NCBI GenBank assembly: GCA_930367205.1
Contig: CAKNEZ010000020.1
Coordinates: 62,001-126,000, forward strand
Direction of reading: 5' to 3'
Source of the DNA: Acanthosoma haemorrhoidale
Lineage: Eukaryota; Arthropoda; Insecta; Hemiptera; Acanthosomatidae
DNA: 64,000 bases
In this document: positions 1 to 11,271 of the stretch, piece after piece
Layout of the letters: every line of letters begins with the position of its first letter
Position numbering within the stretch: position 1 is the first letter of the stretch
Position numbers and translations under genes: made by a program
The notes under the pieces: model-generated
What the model was told of the DNA's origin: nothing
What the model saw: the letters and a program-made list of their open reading frames with translations, nothing else
Database searches by the model: none

Positions 1-437
1 GTAAGCAGGCTTGACCTTCCGGCCTATTAGGCCGACTCATTTCAGGCCCCTGGTGGGGCGGCCGGCCAGGCTTCGCCTGGCCCACTGCAAGCCATTGCCT
101 AGGCTCAATCCTTGGTAGACTCTCACTACCTTCCTGACTCCATCTGCCTTCCTAGGCATTCCACACCCCATATCCTTCTCATACTTCCTTCAAATAGGGG
201 TCTCCCCTTAGTGAAAGGCATTTCTGGCCAGAAGTAGTTTTTCCTATTTTTTCCCACATTCCTATTTTGTAGGTTTGAGAGCTTTGAAAAAAAAAAAAAA
301 AAAAAAAAAAAAAACCCTGGTCTTCCTTCAAAGCGAATAAATCTTTCGCCTTTACAAAAGATTTCCGTGGAGGGGGAATTTTGATGAGTCTATAATCAAT
401 TTTTTGTCATAACTCCGCCCTCGGGTGGGGTCATAAA
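1..437. other. GC-rich stretch ending in a 28-base poly(A) run
   Basis: No gene is visible. The first 130 bases are GC-rich and contain a perfect hairpin: an 8-bp stem GGCCAGGC (64-71) pairs with GCCTGGCC (75-82) across a 3-base loop. A run of 28 A lies at 287-314. GC-rich sequence followed by poly(A) on the + strand would fit the 3' tail of a non-LTR retrotransposon or SINE, but no coding part is inside the window, so the assignment is open. Confidence 0.3.
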
Positions 438-470
438 TTGAAGGGTTTGCTGTAAAAAGGAGGTAGCTCC
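438..470 (+). repeat. Left terminal inverted repeat of DNA transposon
   Basis: This 33-base sequence begins TTGAAGGGT and ends GGAGGTAGCTCC. It matches the reverse complement of 2897-2929 at 31 of 33 positions, and both differences are C/T. The inner GGTAGCTCC motif recurs several times in the subterminal regions. Confidence 0.8.
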
Positions 471-791
471 ATCCCATAGCTGTTGGGAGTTAGAAACACT
501 TTCTTGTTTAAAAAAAAAACCTCTTTTCTTTGGCCCCAAAAGTATGCAGCTCCAATCGTTATTTCCAGAGTTACTCACGAGATGGAGCTGCTTGTCTTGT
601 TAGTTTGTAGCAAGGGAGCGGTAGCTCCTGGAGCTACCTCTTTGTCACCCCAGACGACTGACGTGTTTTGTTTACAGGGAGGTTAACTATTGAATACTGT
701 TATTCAATTGTGTTCATAGTTAAAGAGTATTTATTTCGGCGTTCGTGTCTTTGATTATAATAAACATAACAAGTTTATTTTAATAAGTTTA

Positions 792-2549
792 TTGAAAAAA
801 GTTTATTTTGTTTTGAGGATAATGAGTGTCTCGGAAGAGGAAAGACTATTCAGTAGTGGGTCAATTGATTTATATGAGCCTTCTGAAGAAGATATCACTT
901 CCAGTGAAGAGGTTGAATCCAACAAGAAACAAAAAAGCGATCTCATTCGCCCAAAGCGGAAAGTTAGCTGTCAGAGTGAATGGAAGCGAAATGTAAGAAC
1001 ACGACTAATGACTGAAGGTAAACCATACAAAACTGTAAGTGGGAAAGATAAATCACGCCGAGTTGTTGGCCGCGATTGCATATGTAAGTACAAATGTTTC
1101 GATAAGCTTATCGAGCAGGAAAAATTAAGCCTTCTTAATTCTATTAATAAATTGGGGGAAAAGCGATCACAAGATATTTATTTAGGAGGACGCATTGCTA
1201 TTAAAGCTGTTAATCGAAGAAGAGTGAAAACTGGACAAGGTCAGCCTAGGGCTTTTTCAGGAGTATATTCCGTTCACATTGGGGATAAAAAATTACGCGT
1301 GTGTAAGAAAGCATTTGCATCCCTTCATGGGATTTCTTGCAAAGGCATTGAAAATATTGCTAGTCACATTTTCAAAAGTAAAGCTATATCACCAAAGCCA
1401 GATGGCCGAGGAAAACACATAAATAGACCAAACCAGGTTGATGATGAAAGAGTAAAGAAGGTGTACGACCATACAGCAAGCTTTCCTGCAAGAGAATCTC
1501 ACTATAGCCGAAAGGATAACGTTAAAAGAAAGTATTTATCCACAGATCTTGACATCACTCAAATGCACAAGTTGTATTTACTAATTCATCCCCTGTATCA
1601 TACGACTTTTATTTTCGATATTTAAAGGCTAATTTCAACCTTGCTTTTGGCAGCCCTCGGTCAGATACCTCAATCAAAAGTGTGATTGTTTAAAAAACGA
1701 AATGTGTTCGCCATCTATAAGTGAAAATAGACGTAAGGAGTTGGAGCTGCAAAAAAATTTACATCTGAGTAAAGCAAAAAAATTTTAGATGCACTCAAAG
1801 AAACACAAGCTCGTGCAGTAAACGAGGACAATGTTTCGATTATCAACAAAATATGCCGTTACCAAAAGTGCCATCAGGAGATGCATTCTATAAAAGGCAA
1901 TGCTGGATTTACAACTTTGGGATCTCATCAGCCAAATCTGGTAAGCATTATTTCTACATTTATGATGAATCCGTTGGAAAAAAGACACCAAACGAACCAA
2001 TCAGTTTTTTGCATCATTATATACACTCAGTGATGAGTGAATATATAAAAATTCTATATCTATTCTCGGACAACTGCATATCCCAAAACAAAAATCACGC
2101 TTTAACACAGTATCTATTTTTTCTTGTTAAAAGTGGACGTCTGAATACAGTCTTTCATAGGTTCCCAGAACCGGGTCACAGTTGTATGCCTTGTGGTCGA
2201 GCTTTCGGAAACATTGAAAAGCTCATGAGGAGAGTAAGTAAAAAGAGTGTTTGTCCCAAGAGAATATACGCGCATTATAGAAAAGACGAGTAAAAAGTTT
2301 ACTGTGACGGAAGTTACTCAAGAAATTATTTTTAACTTCGTTGACCTATTAAAAGGTTTCTTCCTTAAAACCCCTCACCTCATTTCTAATGGTAGCAAAA
2401 AAGAAAAGTTTTTAATAACAAAATTTAGGGTTTTCACTTATGAAATATCCCACATCAATGCAGGAAACGATGTGTGGTTCTACAATCGACTACAGCCAGG
2501 CAATGCGCCTGATGACCCAGATGTTACAGAAGGAGAATGTGACGATTGA
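792..2549 (+). pseudogene. Broken transposase-like protein (FG.P..DTC / SDN....QN type)
   Basis: Three overlapping reading frames make up one damaged gene. The first runs 792-1625; its likely start is the second Met at 822, which opens an acidic Ser/Glu-rich N-terminus followed by a basic region with Cys residues. Decayed frames at about 1630-1850 carry a FGSPRSDT motif. The frame at 1853-2293 holds the recognisable core: VPSGDAFYKRQCWIYNFGI, then LFSDNCISQNKN, then a FGNIEK motif. The last frame runs to 2549. Spaced D, DN..QN and E motifs are known from a widespread insect and cnidarian protein family (I believe of the DUF7869 type) thought to be transposase-derived. At least two frameshifts and several stops make it inactive. 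The family name is from memory and is less sure than the transposase-like nature. Confidence 0.6.
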
Positions 2550-2896
2550 ATTGATGTTATTTTCTGTTTGTAAAACCAATAATTTTGCTGTACTTTATTT
2601 TCAGTTTTCTTTGAATAACAAATAGATAATATTAGTACATAATATTTATTTTTACACCTTTTTCCGAGACATAACATATTCCTCCATTCCTCATATTCCA
2701 TTCTTTTGGGCAAAAAAAAGGTAGCTCCAAGAATCATCCACGTACCACCAACATTTTGATGATATTTTTTGAATGAAAATACTGTTCTAATATGTAAACA
2801 CCATAATTGAAAGTAAGCAACAACAATATTTTTACATAACTTAAAATTTGAATTTTTCAAACGTTTTTTTTTGGTTTCCCAACAAATGGAAAAATT

Positions 2897-2929
2897 GGAG
2901 CTACCTCCTTTTTGCAGCAGACCCTTCAA
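2897..2929 (-). repeat. Right terminal inverted repeat of DNA transposon
   Basis: This is the reverse-complement partner of 438-470. It starts with GGAGCTACC and ends with ACCCTTCAA, followed immediately by gypsy A sequence. Confidence 0.8.
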
Positions 2930-3148
2930 GTGTGTTGCGGCATATTCGATAGCCAGGGCTTTTCTGTTGAGCTGGCTGTAGTTTGAATCAGCCTGCGTCA
3001 GAGCTCGTGAGGAGTAGGTGATTGGACGCTCGTGACCATCAATTTCATGACTAAGTACTGCGGCTATCCCAGTTTGCAAGGCATCAGTTGTGAGAATAAC
3101 CTGTTTTGAAGGGTCAAACGGTATGAGCACTTTGTCTGAGCACAACTA
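2930..3148 (-). pseudogene. Fragment of gypsy A pol (RT end / RNase H start)
   Basis: On the minus strand this encodes a segment almost identical to part of gypsy A (about 5946-6163), including TDALQTGIAAVLSHEIDGHE, which corresponds to the RNase H start (TDASPTGIAAVL in gypsy A). Both ends are abrupt: the DNA transposon TIR on one side and gypsy B sequence on the other. It is a second, 5'- and 3'-truncated copy of the gypsy A family. Codons reading on past 2930 into the transposon are accidental. Confidence 0.85.
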
Positions 3149-4089
3149 GTGTCACAAAGTAAAAATATTATTAGAAGAGAAGTTACAGGTAAACGGGACG
3201 TATGATCCAGGATTCCAAGTCTCTCTAATAAATTTTAAAATTAATTTAGATAAAGAAAAAAACAGAAGACGTTAATAAGATATATTTAACAACAGTCAAT
3301 GGTGTGACACAAACAAAAGGTTTAGTAACCATAAAAGTGAAAAGTTTGACATAGAAAAATATTTTTATGTGTTCATTGTAGAGAGAGATGATTTAAAAGA
3401 TTTTCTTATAGGATTAGATATTATAAAAAAAACTTAGATTAATTAAAAAGGAGAATATACAAATATTACAGAAGAAAGAAGATGAAAACGGAAATACTGA
3501 GAAAAATAAAGAAAAAAATGACGAAGTTAAAGTGAATTTTAATGAACATATCGAAGAAGACCGGTTCAAAATAAAATTAGAACATTTAGATAATATGAAA
3601 AAGATTAAGATAGAAAGACTGATAGAAAAGTACAGTACAGTATTTGCCAGGAACAAATATGATGTGGGCACGGTTAAGGATTACGAAGCTAGAATTGACT
3701 TACTGGTGGACAGATTCTGCATCAAGAGGCCTTATAGATGCACTATAACAGATAAGAAGGAAAATAAGATCAGGTGGCAAAATTATTAAAAAATGATTTA
3801 ATTGAAGAGTATTATAGTCCGTTTGCAACCCCCGTGACTCTAGCATTTAAAAGCGATTAAAACAAGCTATCAAGATTATGTATAGATTTTCGTGAACTGG
3901 ACCAACTAGTTATGCCACAAGCTCAACCATTCCCATTAATAAATGATTTAATAATACAAACAAGAAACTGCAAATACTTCACCAAACAAAATATAAATTC
4001 CGGTTTTTGGTCAATTCCATTACTCATTGAAGATAGACAGAAAATAGGATTTGTCACACAAGAAGGGCACTTCCAATGGACATGCCTAC
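3149..4089 (+). pseudogene. Gypsy B1 pol, first part (protease to early RT)
   Basis: The segment starts in a protease-like region (VNGTYDPGFQVSLIN near 3190-3235). It continues through a Lys/Glu-rich linker with a frame at 3532-3789 (RYEARIDLLVDRF-like strand, KRPYRCT) into early RT motifs. The frame at 3912-4097 carries PFPLINDLI and GFVTQEGHFQW, the region just before the RT active site. Several stops separate these frames. It ends exactly at the CCTAC target site of gypsy A. Confidence 0.75.
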
Positions 4090-4300
4090 TGTTGTGACAA
4101 GGGCTAAATAATGAGACACATTTTTATATGTAATTGAATAACGCGACACAATTTATTTACACAATGAGACATAGATATTACAAACAGAATGTATACACTC
4201 AAACAAACTGAAACCTTCTGAACACATGCCAGGTTTCGTAACACACTGTTATTTATATCAGCTAACCAAACTTATAGTTATTTATAACTGCTTCACTATA
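4090..4300 (-). repeat. Gypsy A 3' LTR
   Basis: This 211-bp direct repeat matches 8690-8900 except at three positions. On the + strand it begins TGTTGTGACAAG and ends CTTCACTATA, so the sense LTR runs TATAGTG...ACAACA. The preceding 5 bases, CCTAC, are the target-site duplication. Confidence 0.95.
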
Positions 4301-4311
4301 ATCTCCCCCAC

Positions 4312-7300
4312 TTATTTATTGACAGGTCCACAACACAAGTTGGAGACATAGTCCTCGAGATACTTCGGCTTTTTCCGGCTCCTGGTAGGGCTAGGTGATG
4401 GAGGGCCTGACGGACCAGGCTGAACAGGTGGCCTTGGATGGCATGGATTAGGCAAGTTGCGCTGTGTACCTGGACTACTTACATGTGGTGAAGGAGGTGT
4501 TGGTGGCGATTGGTGGTCTAGTGGCAAGCTTGTAGTTTCAGTTTTGGATGGCACCCCCATTCTGTGCTGTGGAACTAAAGGAGTTAAGGAGACTTCTTTC
4601 TTCGGAACCAAGGTGACGACCAGTTGATTAATATGGCGTTTCAGGGTGCGACCTGTGTCCAACTCGACAATATAATGGTACTGGCCGAGTTTTCTCCTGA
4701 TGGTGCCAAACTGCCAAACGTCTTGGTTTTCTAAGCGAATCTTCACCTGCACTCTCTCCCCCACTTGAAGATTACGAACCCGCAATGCAGTAGGCACAGT
4801 TGGAGTTAGAGGTTTGCTGTTTGGTATCAGAGAATCAAGATGAGTACGGATCCTTCTCTTTAGGTACAGTTCCGAAGGAGATAGACCTGAGGCTAAGGGT
4901 GCTGCCCTGTAGCGGAACATTATGTTCCGCAGCTTAGAACACAGCGGAGCAGGATCATCAGCAGCAGCCTTGAGCCTTCTTTTCAATGTCTGGATGCTGC
5001 GTTCTGCTAGACCATTCGTGGCTAGATGATTTGGCGCGCTAAACTTTTGAAATATCCCCCGCTCTTTGCAATACAGCTGGAACTCTTCACTTTTGAAGAT
5101 GGCGGCGTTGTCTGAAACCATCACCGAGGGGTAACCATGTACCGAAAATATGCCTTCAAGCAGAGTTGTTGTTGAAAACGAGGACGGAGCATCGCGGATC
5201 ATGCGAACTTCTGCCCACTTCGACTTTGCGTCCACACACATCAAAAAGAAATGGCCATCGCAAGGCCCCGCATAGTCAATGTGCACTCTCTCCCAATTCT
5301 CATCAGGCTGATCCCAGTGATGAATTGGCGCTTTCTGCGGACTGTGACGGACTTTGGCACAGGATTCACAGCTCTTTACAAGACGTTCTATGTCCTTGTC
5401 CAATCCTTCCCAGTAAACGTATCTCCTGGCGAGTTTCTTCATCTTAGTTATTCCCAAATGCGATGCATGAAGCTCTTGGAGAATTGGCACTTGGAGAGAC
5501 TTTGGGATTACTGCTCGATCGGAACGGAATAACATGTTCCCAGAGACAGTGTACGAGCTATCCTTGCGGCTGTTCTTGAGCTCCTGCAGTAATGCTTGCA
5601 ACTTTGGGTCTTTTCCGGTTTTCTTGGCTACTGTGTCTGCTGTGATAGCCATACTGGAGATCTGGAGCAGTGTTTCAGCATACAGAACGTTGACTTCCTG
5701 ATCAATCGACATTGCTTGTGACTCACTAGCTGTAGAGACTGGTGCCCGGGACAGACAATCGACATTCTCGTTCTCTTTCCCTTTCTTGTATCAAACGGTG
5801 TAGTAGAGTCCACTGAGAAAAAAGGCATACCTCAGTAAACGCGAAGAGGTCATCTGCGGCAGTGTCCGGCCTGGATGAAAAATCCTCGAAAGTGGCTCAT
5901 TGTCTGTGACGAGAACGAAACGTTTGCCGAGTAGGTAGTTAAAGAAGTGTGTTGCGGCATATAGGATAGCGAGGGCTTCTCTATCGAGCTGGCTGTAGTT
6001 TGACTCAGCCTGCGTCAGAGCTCGTGAGGCGTAGGCGATTGGACGCTCGTGACCATCAATTTCATGACTAAGTACTGCGGCTATTCCGGTTGGCGAGGCA
6101 TCAGTTGTGAGAATAACCTGTTTTGAAGGGTCAAACGGAATGAGTACTTTGTCTGAGCACAACTCTGTCTTGAGATTCCGGAAGGAGGCCTCAGCAGCTG
6201 CAGACCAAAAGAATCGTTCACCCTTCCTGAGTAAGCAGCGTAGTGGGTAGGACTTCGAAGAGAAATCTGGAATGAATTTGGAATAATAAGTGATTAAACC
6301 AAGGAATCTCCTCAATTCATCCACATTCTTTGGTTGCAGCATCCGAGAAACTGCTTGAACCTTAGCTGGGCACTTCTGAATTTGATTGTGTGACACTACA
6401 TGACCGAGGTAATTTATGCTTTCCTTGAAGAATGAGCATTTAGCACGATTGAGATGGAGATCATATTCTTTGAGTGTTTCCAAACATGCGATGAGAGTTC
6501 TGGAGCATTCTTCGAGATCTGAGCCATGACAGATGATGTCATCAAAGTATGCCTCGACCTTTGGTAGGCCGTTCAGCAATTGACCTAGGATCTGGTAGAA
6601 TTCTGCTGGAGCGGTCTTAATTCCAAAACTGAGGCGATTCATTTTGAACGTACCCTTATGCGTTGAAATCGTTTGTATCTTGCTCCCTTCTTCATCGACC
6701 CGCAAATGCAAATATGCCTTGTGTAAGTCCAATTTACAAAAATACTTAGAATCTCTGAGACTATGTAGAACCTCATTTATTCTGCGGATAGGGTGATTTG
6801 AGGCAACGAGTCTGGAGTTTACCCCACACTTATAATCCACACACAGCCTTACACCACCATCAGGCTTAGCTATAACAACGAGTGGCGATCCCCAATCGCT
6901 TGATGCAACGGTACTAATGACTCCTTGAGACTCTAGCGTGGCTAACTCTCTCTCAACTCGCTCTCGCATTGCAAACGGAACATCCCGTTCACGGACGAAA
7001 ACTGGTTTCACCCCTTCTCTAAGTTGAAGCTTAACTTCAACGTTTGGAACACACCCGATCCTTTCTTCGAAAATGTCTTCGTATTTCCTGAAGATGTCTT
7101 CGATCGGAGTGACTGCGTTGACATCAACTGGACGGAGAGCTGAGTTTTTGTGGCTATCAATCTCATTGAGGCTGATCCCGAGACTACGAATCCACATGCG
7201 TCCAAGTAAAGCGTCATGTCCTGCTGGGACTATAAATAGATCGGCTTCCATCGAATTCCCTTTGTATGTGACTGAGACGTTAACTTTACCCTTAGGCTTG

Positions 7301-8553
7301 ATGAGGTGATCTGAGTAAGAGCGGAAAGTGACTGGAGTCGGTTGCAGCGGTACGTTGAGTTCAAGTTTCTTGAAAGCAGTTTCTGAGATCAAAGAGAAAC
7401 GTGCACCTGAATCCACTTCAAACGATTGCGGTTTGTAGTTGAGAGTGACTGTGACGATGTATTTATTGGTGTCTAATCCAACCTCATACAGATCCTCGAC
7501 GGTTTCAATCCGAACGATGCCATATTCGTTGTTGGGGTGATGATCCTCTTCCTCTTGAAGGTATTCAGTTGACAGCTTCTTGGTCTTCGATTTCCGGAGC
7601 AGGGTGGTGATACAAACTTTTGTGACATGCCCGATTTTTCCACAAGAGTGGCACTTCATGGATTTACGCTCTGTTCTGCAATCACGCGATTTATGGTTTG
7701 AGCGACCACAGTTGAGACAAAGGCCATCGAGACCTAATGCTCGATAATCCACACGGCTTCTGGTGCTGCGGGACTGAGAACGATGACGCGGATGAGAGCT
7801 GGACTGATGACGATTGTCTTGAGACCCAGAACGCTGGCGGCTGGGACGATTTCTTTCTTGACGACGATCAATCTTGTTTGCGTCTGTAACTTGATCCGGC
7901 GGCTTCTCAGGTAGCTTATTTAATTGACCCGACTCAAATCGAGATGCTTCCAGTTCTGTGGCCTTCGTTACGAATCCATCGAAATCCTTGAGGGTTGTGT
8001 CTTGAAGAATCTGTTCGCGTATCCAATTGTCCTTCAGGCCTCTGATGAACTGAGCACGGAGGAATATTTGAGCTATTGAGAACCTCTTTTTACAGGTTGC
8101 ACTGGGACAGGTTGTGTAAAAATCACAGTCCTTCAACTTTCCCTTCAGAGATGCGACGAAATCCGAAATTGATTGATGTGGCTGCTGAGTGATGCTGAGG
8201 AAGTAGTGCTGTGAGACGACGGTTGAGACTGATGGAGCCAGCATTTTTTCGAAATGGCACTTCAAGGTTATGAAGTCGATTTCCTTGATAGGATCATCTG
8301 GTCCCAGAAAAGCGGCTAAGTTGTTATAATGTTCTTTTCCAATTGATGAACGCAAAAGTTGAACCTTTTTTGTATCATCAGTGACGTTTTTGAGATCACA
8401 ATAATTGTCAAAACGCTCCATGTATGACGAAAACTGTTCAGTTTTGGGGTCATAGTTTTCAAATGATGTCAGTGGTAATGCTGGTATGGTTTTTTGACTT
8501 CCCAGAGCAGATGACAAGACTAACATCAACTTCTCGAATTGTTCTGAATTCAT
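4312..8553 (-). pseudogene. Gypsy A gag-pol polyprotein, one in-frame stop
   Basis: A single frame of 1,414 codons is interrupted only by TGA at 5791-5793. Order of domains: gag with an SITQQPHQSISDFV block; two zinc knuckles (CLNCGRSNHKSRDC, CHSCGKIGHVTKVC, about residues 280-315); aspartic protease (VDSGARFSLIS); RT with active site YFDDI; and RNase H (TDASPTGIAAVL). The stop follows, at a CGA-to-TGA-like position between RNase H and integrase. Next come the H-H-C-C zinc module (CESCAKVRH) and integrase D,D,E (HIDYAG, SDNAA, GLAERSIQTLK) with a proline-rich C-terminus ending at 4312. It resembles the K02A2.6-like gypsy proteins of arthropods. One stop separates this copy from a full coding frame. 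Confidence 0.93.
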
Positions 8554-8689
8554 TGTGACTTGATTTGCTTGTTTAAATCAGGTATATAACGGTTAGTAAA
8601 AAATAAAAAAAATACCTTTTAGCGGTTATAGTATTGTTAGCGGCACTCAATTTTCCCAATGTTTTGTACTTTTATCCTCGTCGCCAACT

Positions 8690-8900
8690 TGTTGTGACAA
8701 GGGCTGAATAATGAGACACATTTTTATATGTAATTGAATAACGCCACACAATTTATTTACACAATGAGACATAGATATTACAAACAGAATGTATACACTC
8801 AAACAAACTGAAACCTTCTGAACACATGCCAGGTTTCGTAACACACTGTTATTTATATCAGCTAACCAAACTTATAGTTATTTATTACTGCTTCACTATA
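8690..8900 (-). repeat. Gypsy A 5' LTR
   Basis: This is the partner of 4090-4300. On the minus strand it is followed by the primer-binding site TTGGCGACGAGGA and then by gag, which starts at 8553. The + strand sequence after it (8901-8905) is the second CCTAC. Confidence 0.95.
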
Positions 8901-8905
8901 CCTAC

Positions 8906-10960
8906 CGTACAGTTTAAAGACATCACCAGCTATTTTCCAAAGAATTTTATCCAGTTTAAAAGACTTTTCAGAAAATTACATAGATGACATCTTAATTTTT
9001 TCAAAATCATTCACAGAACATATAGAAAAAGTAATAAAAGCAATAGTAAATGAAGGTTTCAGATTAAAATTTAAAAAATGCACATTTGCAGCAGAATCAG
9101 CAAAATACCTTGAACACATAATACAACACAATACAGTAAGACCAATAAAGGACAACTTAATTTCAATAAAAAACTTTCCAACTCCAAAAACCCAAAAGGA
9201 CATCAGACAATTTTTAGAAAAAAATAATTTTTATCACGAGTATATACCAAATAGCACGATATTGCTAGATCCACTGCATAAATTATTAAGGAAAAATGAA
9301 AAATTCTTATGGACGGAAGAGTGTGAAAAATTCTTTGCAGAAGTAAAGAAAGTACTATGTTCCCAACCAGTGTTAGAAATATTTGATAATGATTTACCAA
9401 TAAGAATTTATACAGATGCATCTCTAGATGGTATTGGTGTAGTTTTGAAACAAGTACAAAGCAATGGAAAAGAAAAGCCAGTAGCATAGTTTTCAAAAAA
9501 ATTAAGTGAACCACAAAAAAGAAAAAAAACAATTTATTTAGAATGTTTGGCAATCAAAGAGGCGTTAAAATATTGGCAACACTGGTTAATTGGAAGAAAA
9601 TTCATTGTATTTTCAAATCATAAACCATTAGAAAATTTAAACAAAAGAACAAGAACATATGAAGAACTTGGTGAATTAACTTACTATTTGTCACAATACA
9701 ATTTTGAAATTAAATACATTCCGGGAAAGGATAATACCGAAGCAGATAGTCTGAGCAGAAACTCGGTATTAGAACCAATTGAAAATAAAGATGAAATCCT
9801 AAAAATAGTTGATTTGATAAAAATACAATAAATTAAAACAGATCCAGAGGAAAATAGAATATTACAAACACCAAAACAAAATTAATAGAAAAAAGATGGA
9901 GTGTTCTATAAAAAAATAAGAAATAAAGAAAAGATAATTTTATCTAAACTTAAGTTTAGAATTTATTAAAGAAATACATTCTGAATGGTGCCATATAGGA
10001 ATTAAACAGATAATGAATACGGTATGCCCTTATTATACAGCAAAAAATATAACTGCAAATATAAAAAAAGTATGTAAAACCTGTGAAATATGTATTAAAA
10101 GCAAATCCAGAGGGCAAGAAAAATATGGGCTAATGTCACAACTAGGGCCGGCAACAAAACCATTCGAAATAATGTCAATTGACACTATTGGAGTTTATGG
10201 AGGACAACGATCAACAAAAAGATACCTCCACCTGCTTATTGACCACTTCACAAGACATGCATTTATTTCAACATCAAAAACTCACCACTGACTTCGTCAA
10301 GTTAGTAAGTAGTGTACTGGAAACAGACAAAGTAGGACTAATACTTACAGATCAATACCCAGGAACTAACGCAAGAGAATTCAAAGATTTCCTTAGGGAA
10401 AAGGATGTTTGATTGATATTTACAGCAGTTAATGCTCCCTTTTCCAATGGTTTAAATGAGCGACTAAATAAACTCTAGTCAATAAAATCAGATGTAAAAT
10501 GAACGAAAAAGTGAAGAAAAGAGCCTGGACAACAGTTGCTAAAGAATGTGTGGATAAATATACTGAAACAGAATATACAGTAACTGGTTTTCCACCCAAG
10601 TATTTATTAGATGGCAAAGATACAAGCATTTTACCTAAAGAATTAAAAAAAGGAAACAATAAAGAAAATTGGATGAATGACAGTAAATTAGCCTTAGAAA
10701 GAACAAAAAAGTCTCATGAATATAACAAGACAATATTTGATAAAACAAGAAAACATTGGGAATTTAACACAGGAGATACAGTATATATAGAGAATGGCCA
10801 CGAATTGAACAGGAAAAACTAGATTAAAAAATAAAAATAGGTCCCTTTGAAATAACAGAGAAGATATCAAATTCAATATATAAAATAAAAACCGGAAGAG
10901 GAAAGCAAGAAACTGGATTCTTTCACAGAACAAAATTACTTCCGATATTACCAGACTGAA
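8906..10960 (+). pseudogene. Gypsy B1 pol, second part (RT, RNase H, integrase)
   Basis: This continues the RT frame interrupted at 4089, with the active site NYIDDILIFSKS near 8970-9010. RNase H (IYTDASLDGIGVVLKQ) lies in 9262-9489, with a stop just after. The frame at 9547-9831 carries HKPLENLN and an IPGKDNTEADSLSRN tether. The integrase zinc module and D,D,E (SIDTIG, LTDQYPGTN, NGLNERLN) run from about 9990 to 10470. The remaining C-terminal part (10499-10822) includes GDTVYIENGHELNRKN. Stops and frameshifts divide it into at least five frames. Confidence 0.85.
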
Positions 10961-10995
10961 AATTTTCAAAGAATTTTCACCTTTGAGAGGGACGA

Positions 10996-11271
10996 TGTAA
11001 TGAAAGTGTTCTCTCTTTAATTTGAATTTGCCACGCTGCTTCCACTGTCTGCCACCAGATGGAGCAGCCATCATATAGAGAAGGTTATGTTAGGTAGCAG
11101 AACCTGTAAATAGAGAGGTGATAGTTATAAGCTGTAATTGTCGTTTCTTTGTTTACAGGTAAGATTGTGTAAATCAATATTAATAATTGTTATAATGTAA
11201 TATATAGTGAATAAAATTGCTAACTTTGTTTACAGAGAAACTGATTTCAGTTTATTCACCCCACCTTCAAT
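10996..11271 (+). repeat. Probable 3' LTR of gypsy B1
   Basis: A purine-rich tract (TTTGAGAGGGACGA, 10982-10995) just after the end of pol is followed by TGTAATGAAAG, the usual TG start of an LTR. The interval ends near CACCCCACCTTCAATAA. No 5' LTR is in the window, so the end coordinate is an estimate. Confidence 0.55.

Larger units (their letters stand above)
438..2929 (+). mobile_element. DNA transposon with 33-bp terminal inverted repeats
   Basis: Two 33-base inverted copies bound this unit: TTGAAGGGT... at 438-470 and its reverse complement at 2897-2929, differing at only 2 positions. Between them lies one broken transposase-like gene on the + strand. The right end abuts a gypsy A fragment. 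The left flank is unrelated to gypsy, and I see no clean target-site duplication, so one flank has probably been rearranged or the true ends lie a few bases away. The superfamily is uncertain because the protein matches a poorly characterised DDE-like family rather than a classic one. Confidence 0.7.
4090..8900 (-). mobile_element. Gypsy A: complete Ty3/gypsy LTR retrotransposon (-), nested in gypsy B1
   Basis: The element has 211-bp LTRs at 4090-4300 and 8690-8900 and a 5-bp target-site duplication CCTAC (4085-4089 and 8901-8905). The minus strand is sense. A primer-binding site TTGGCGACGAGGA lies just inside the right LTR (about 8673-8685) and a polypurine tract AGTGGGGGAGAT just inside the left LTR (about 4301-4312). 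I counted three differences between the LTRs (about 1.4%), so the insertion is fairly recent. One gag-pol frame fills the interior and carries a single stop. Confidence 0.95.
3149..11271 (+). mobile_element. Gypsy B1: Ty3/gypsy retrotransposon (+), 5'-truncated, split by gypsy A
   Basis: The coding remains read on the + strand in two blocks, 3149-4089 and 8906-10980, separated by the gypsy A insertion. Removing gypsy A and one copy of CCTAC restores an uninterrupted RT reading frame across the junction. The order is protease, RT, RNase H, integrase, then a polypurine tract and LTR. The 5' LTR and gag are missing. Stops and frameshifts are frequent, so the copy is dead. A second copy of the same family lies at 61936-63545. 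Confidence 0.85.

Noticed and set aside
2480..2929. Minus-strand frame fused to the gypsy A fragment
   Set aside because: The part below 2930 is reverse strand of the DNA transposon and not related to gypsy, so the fusion is accidental.
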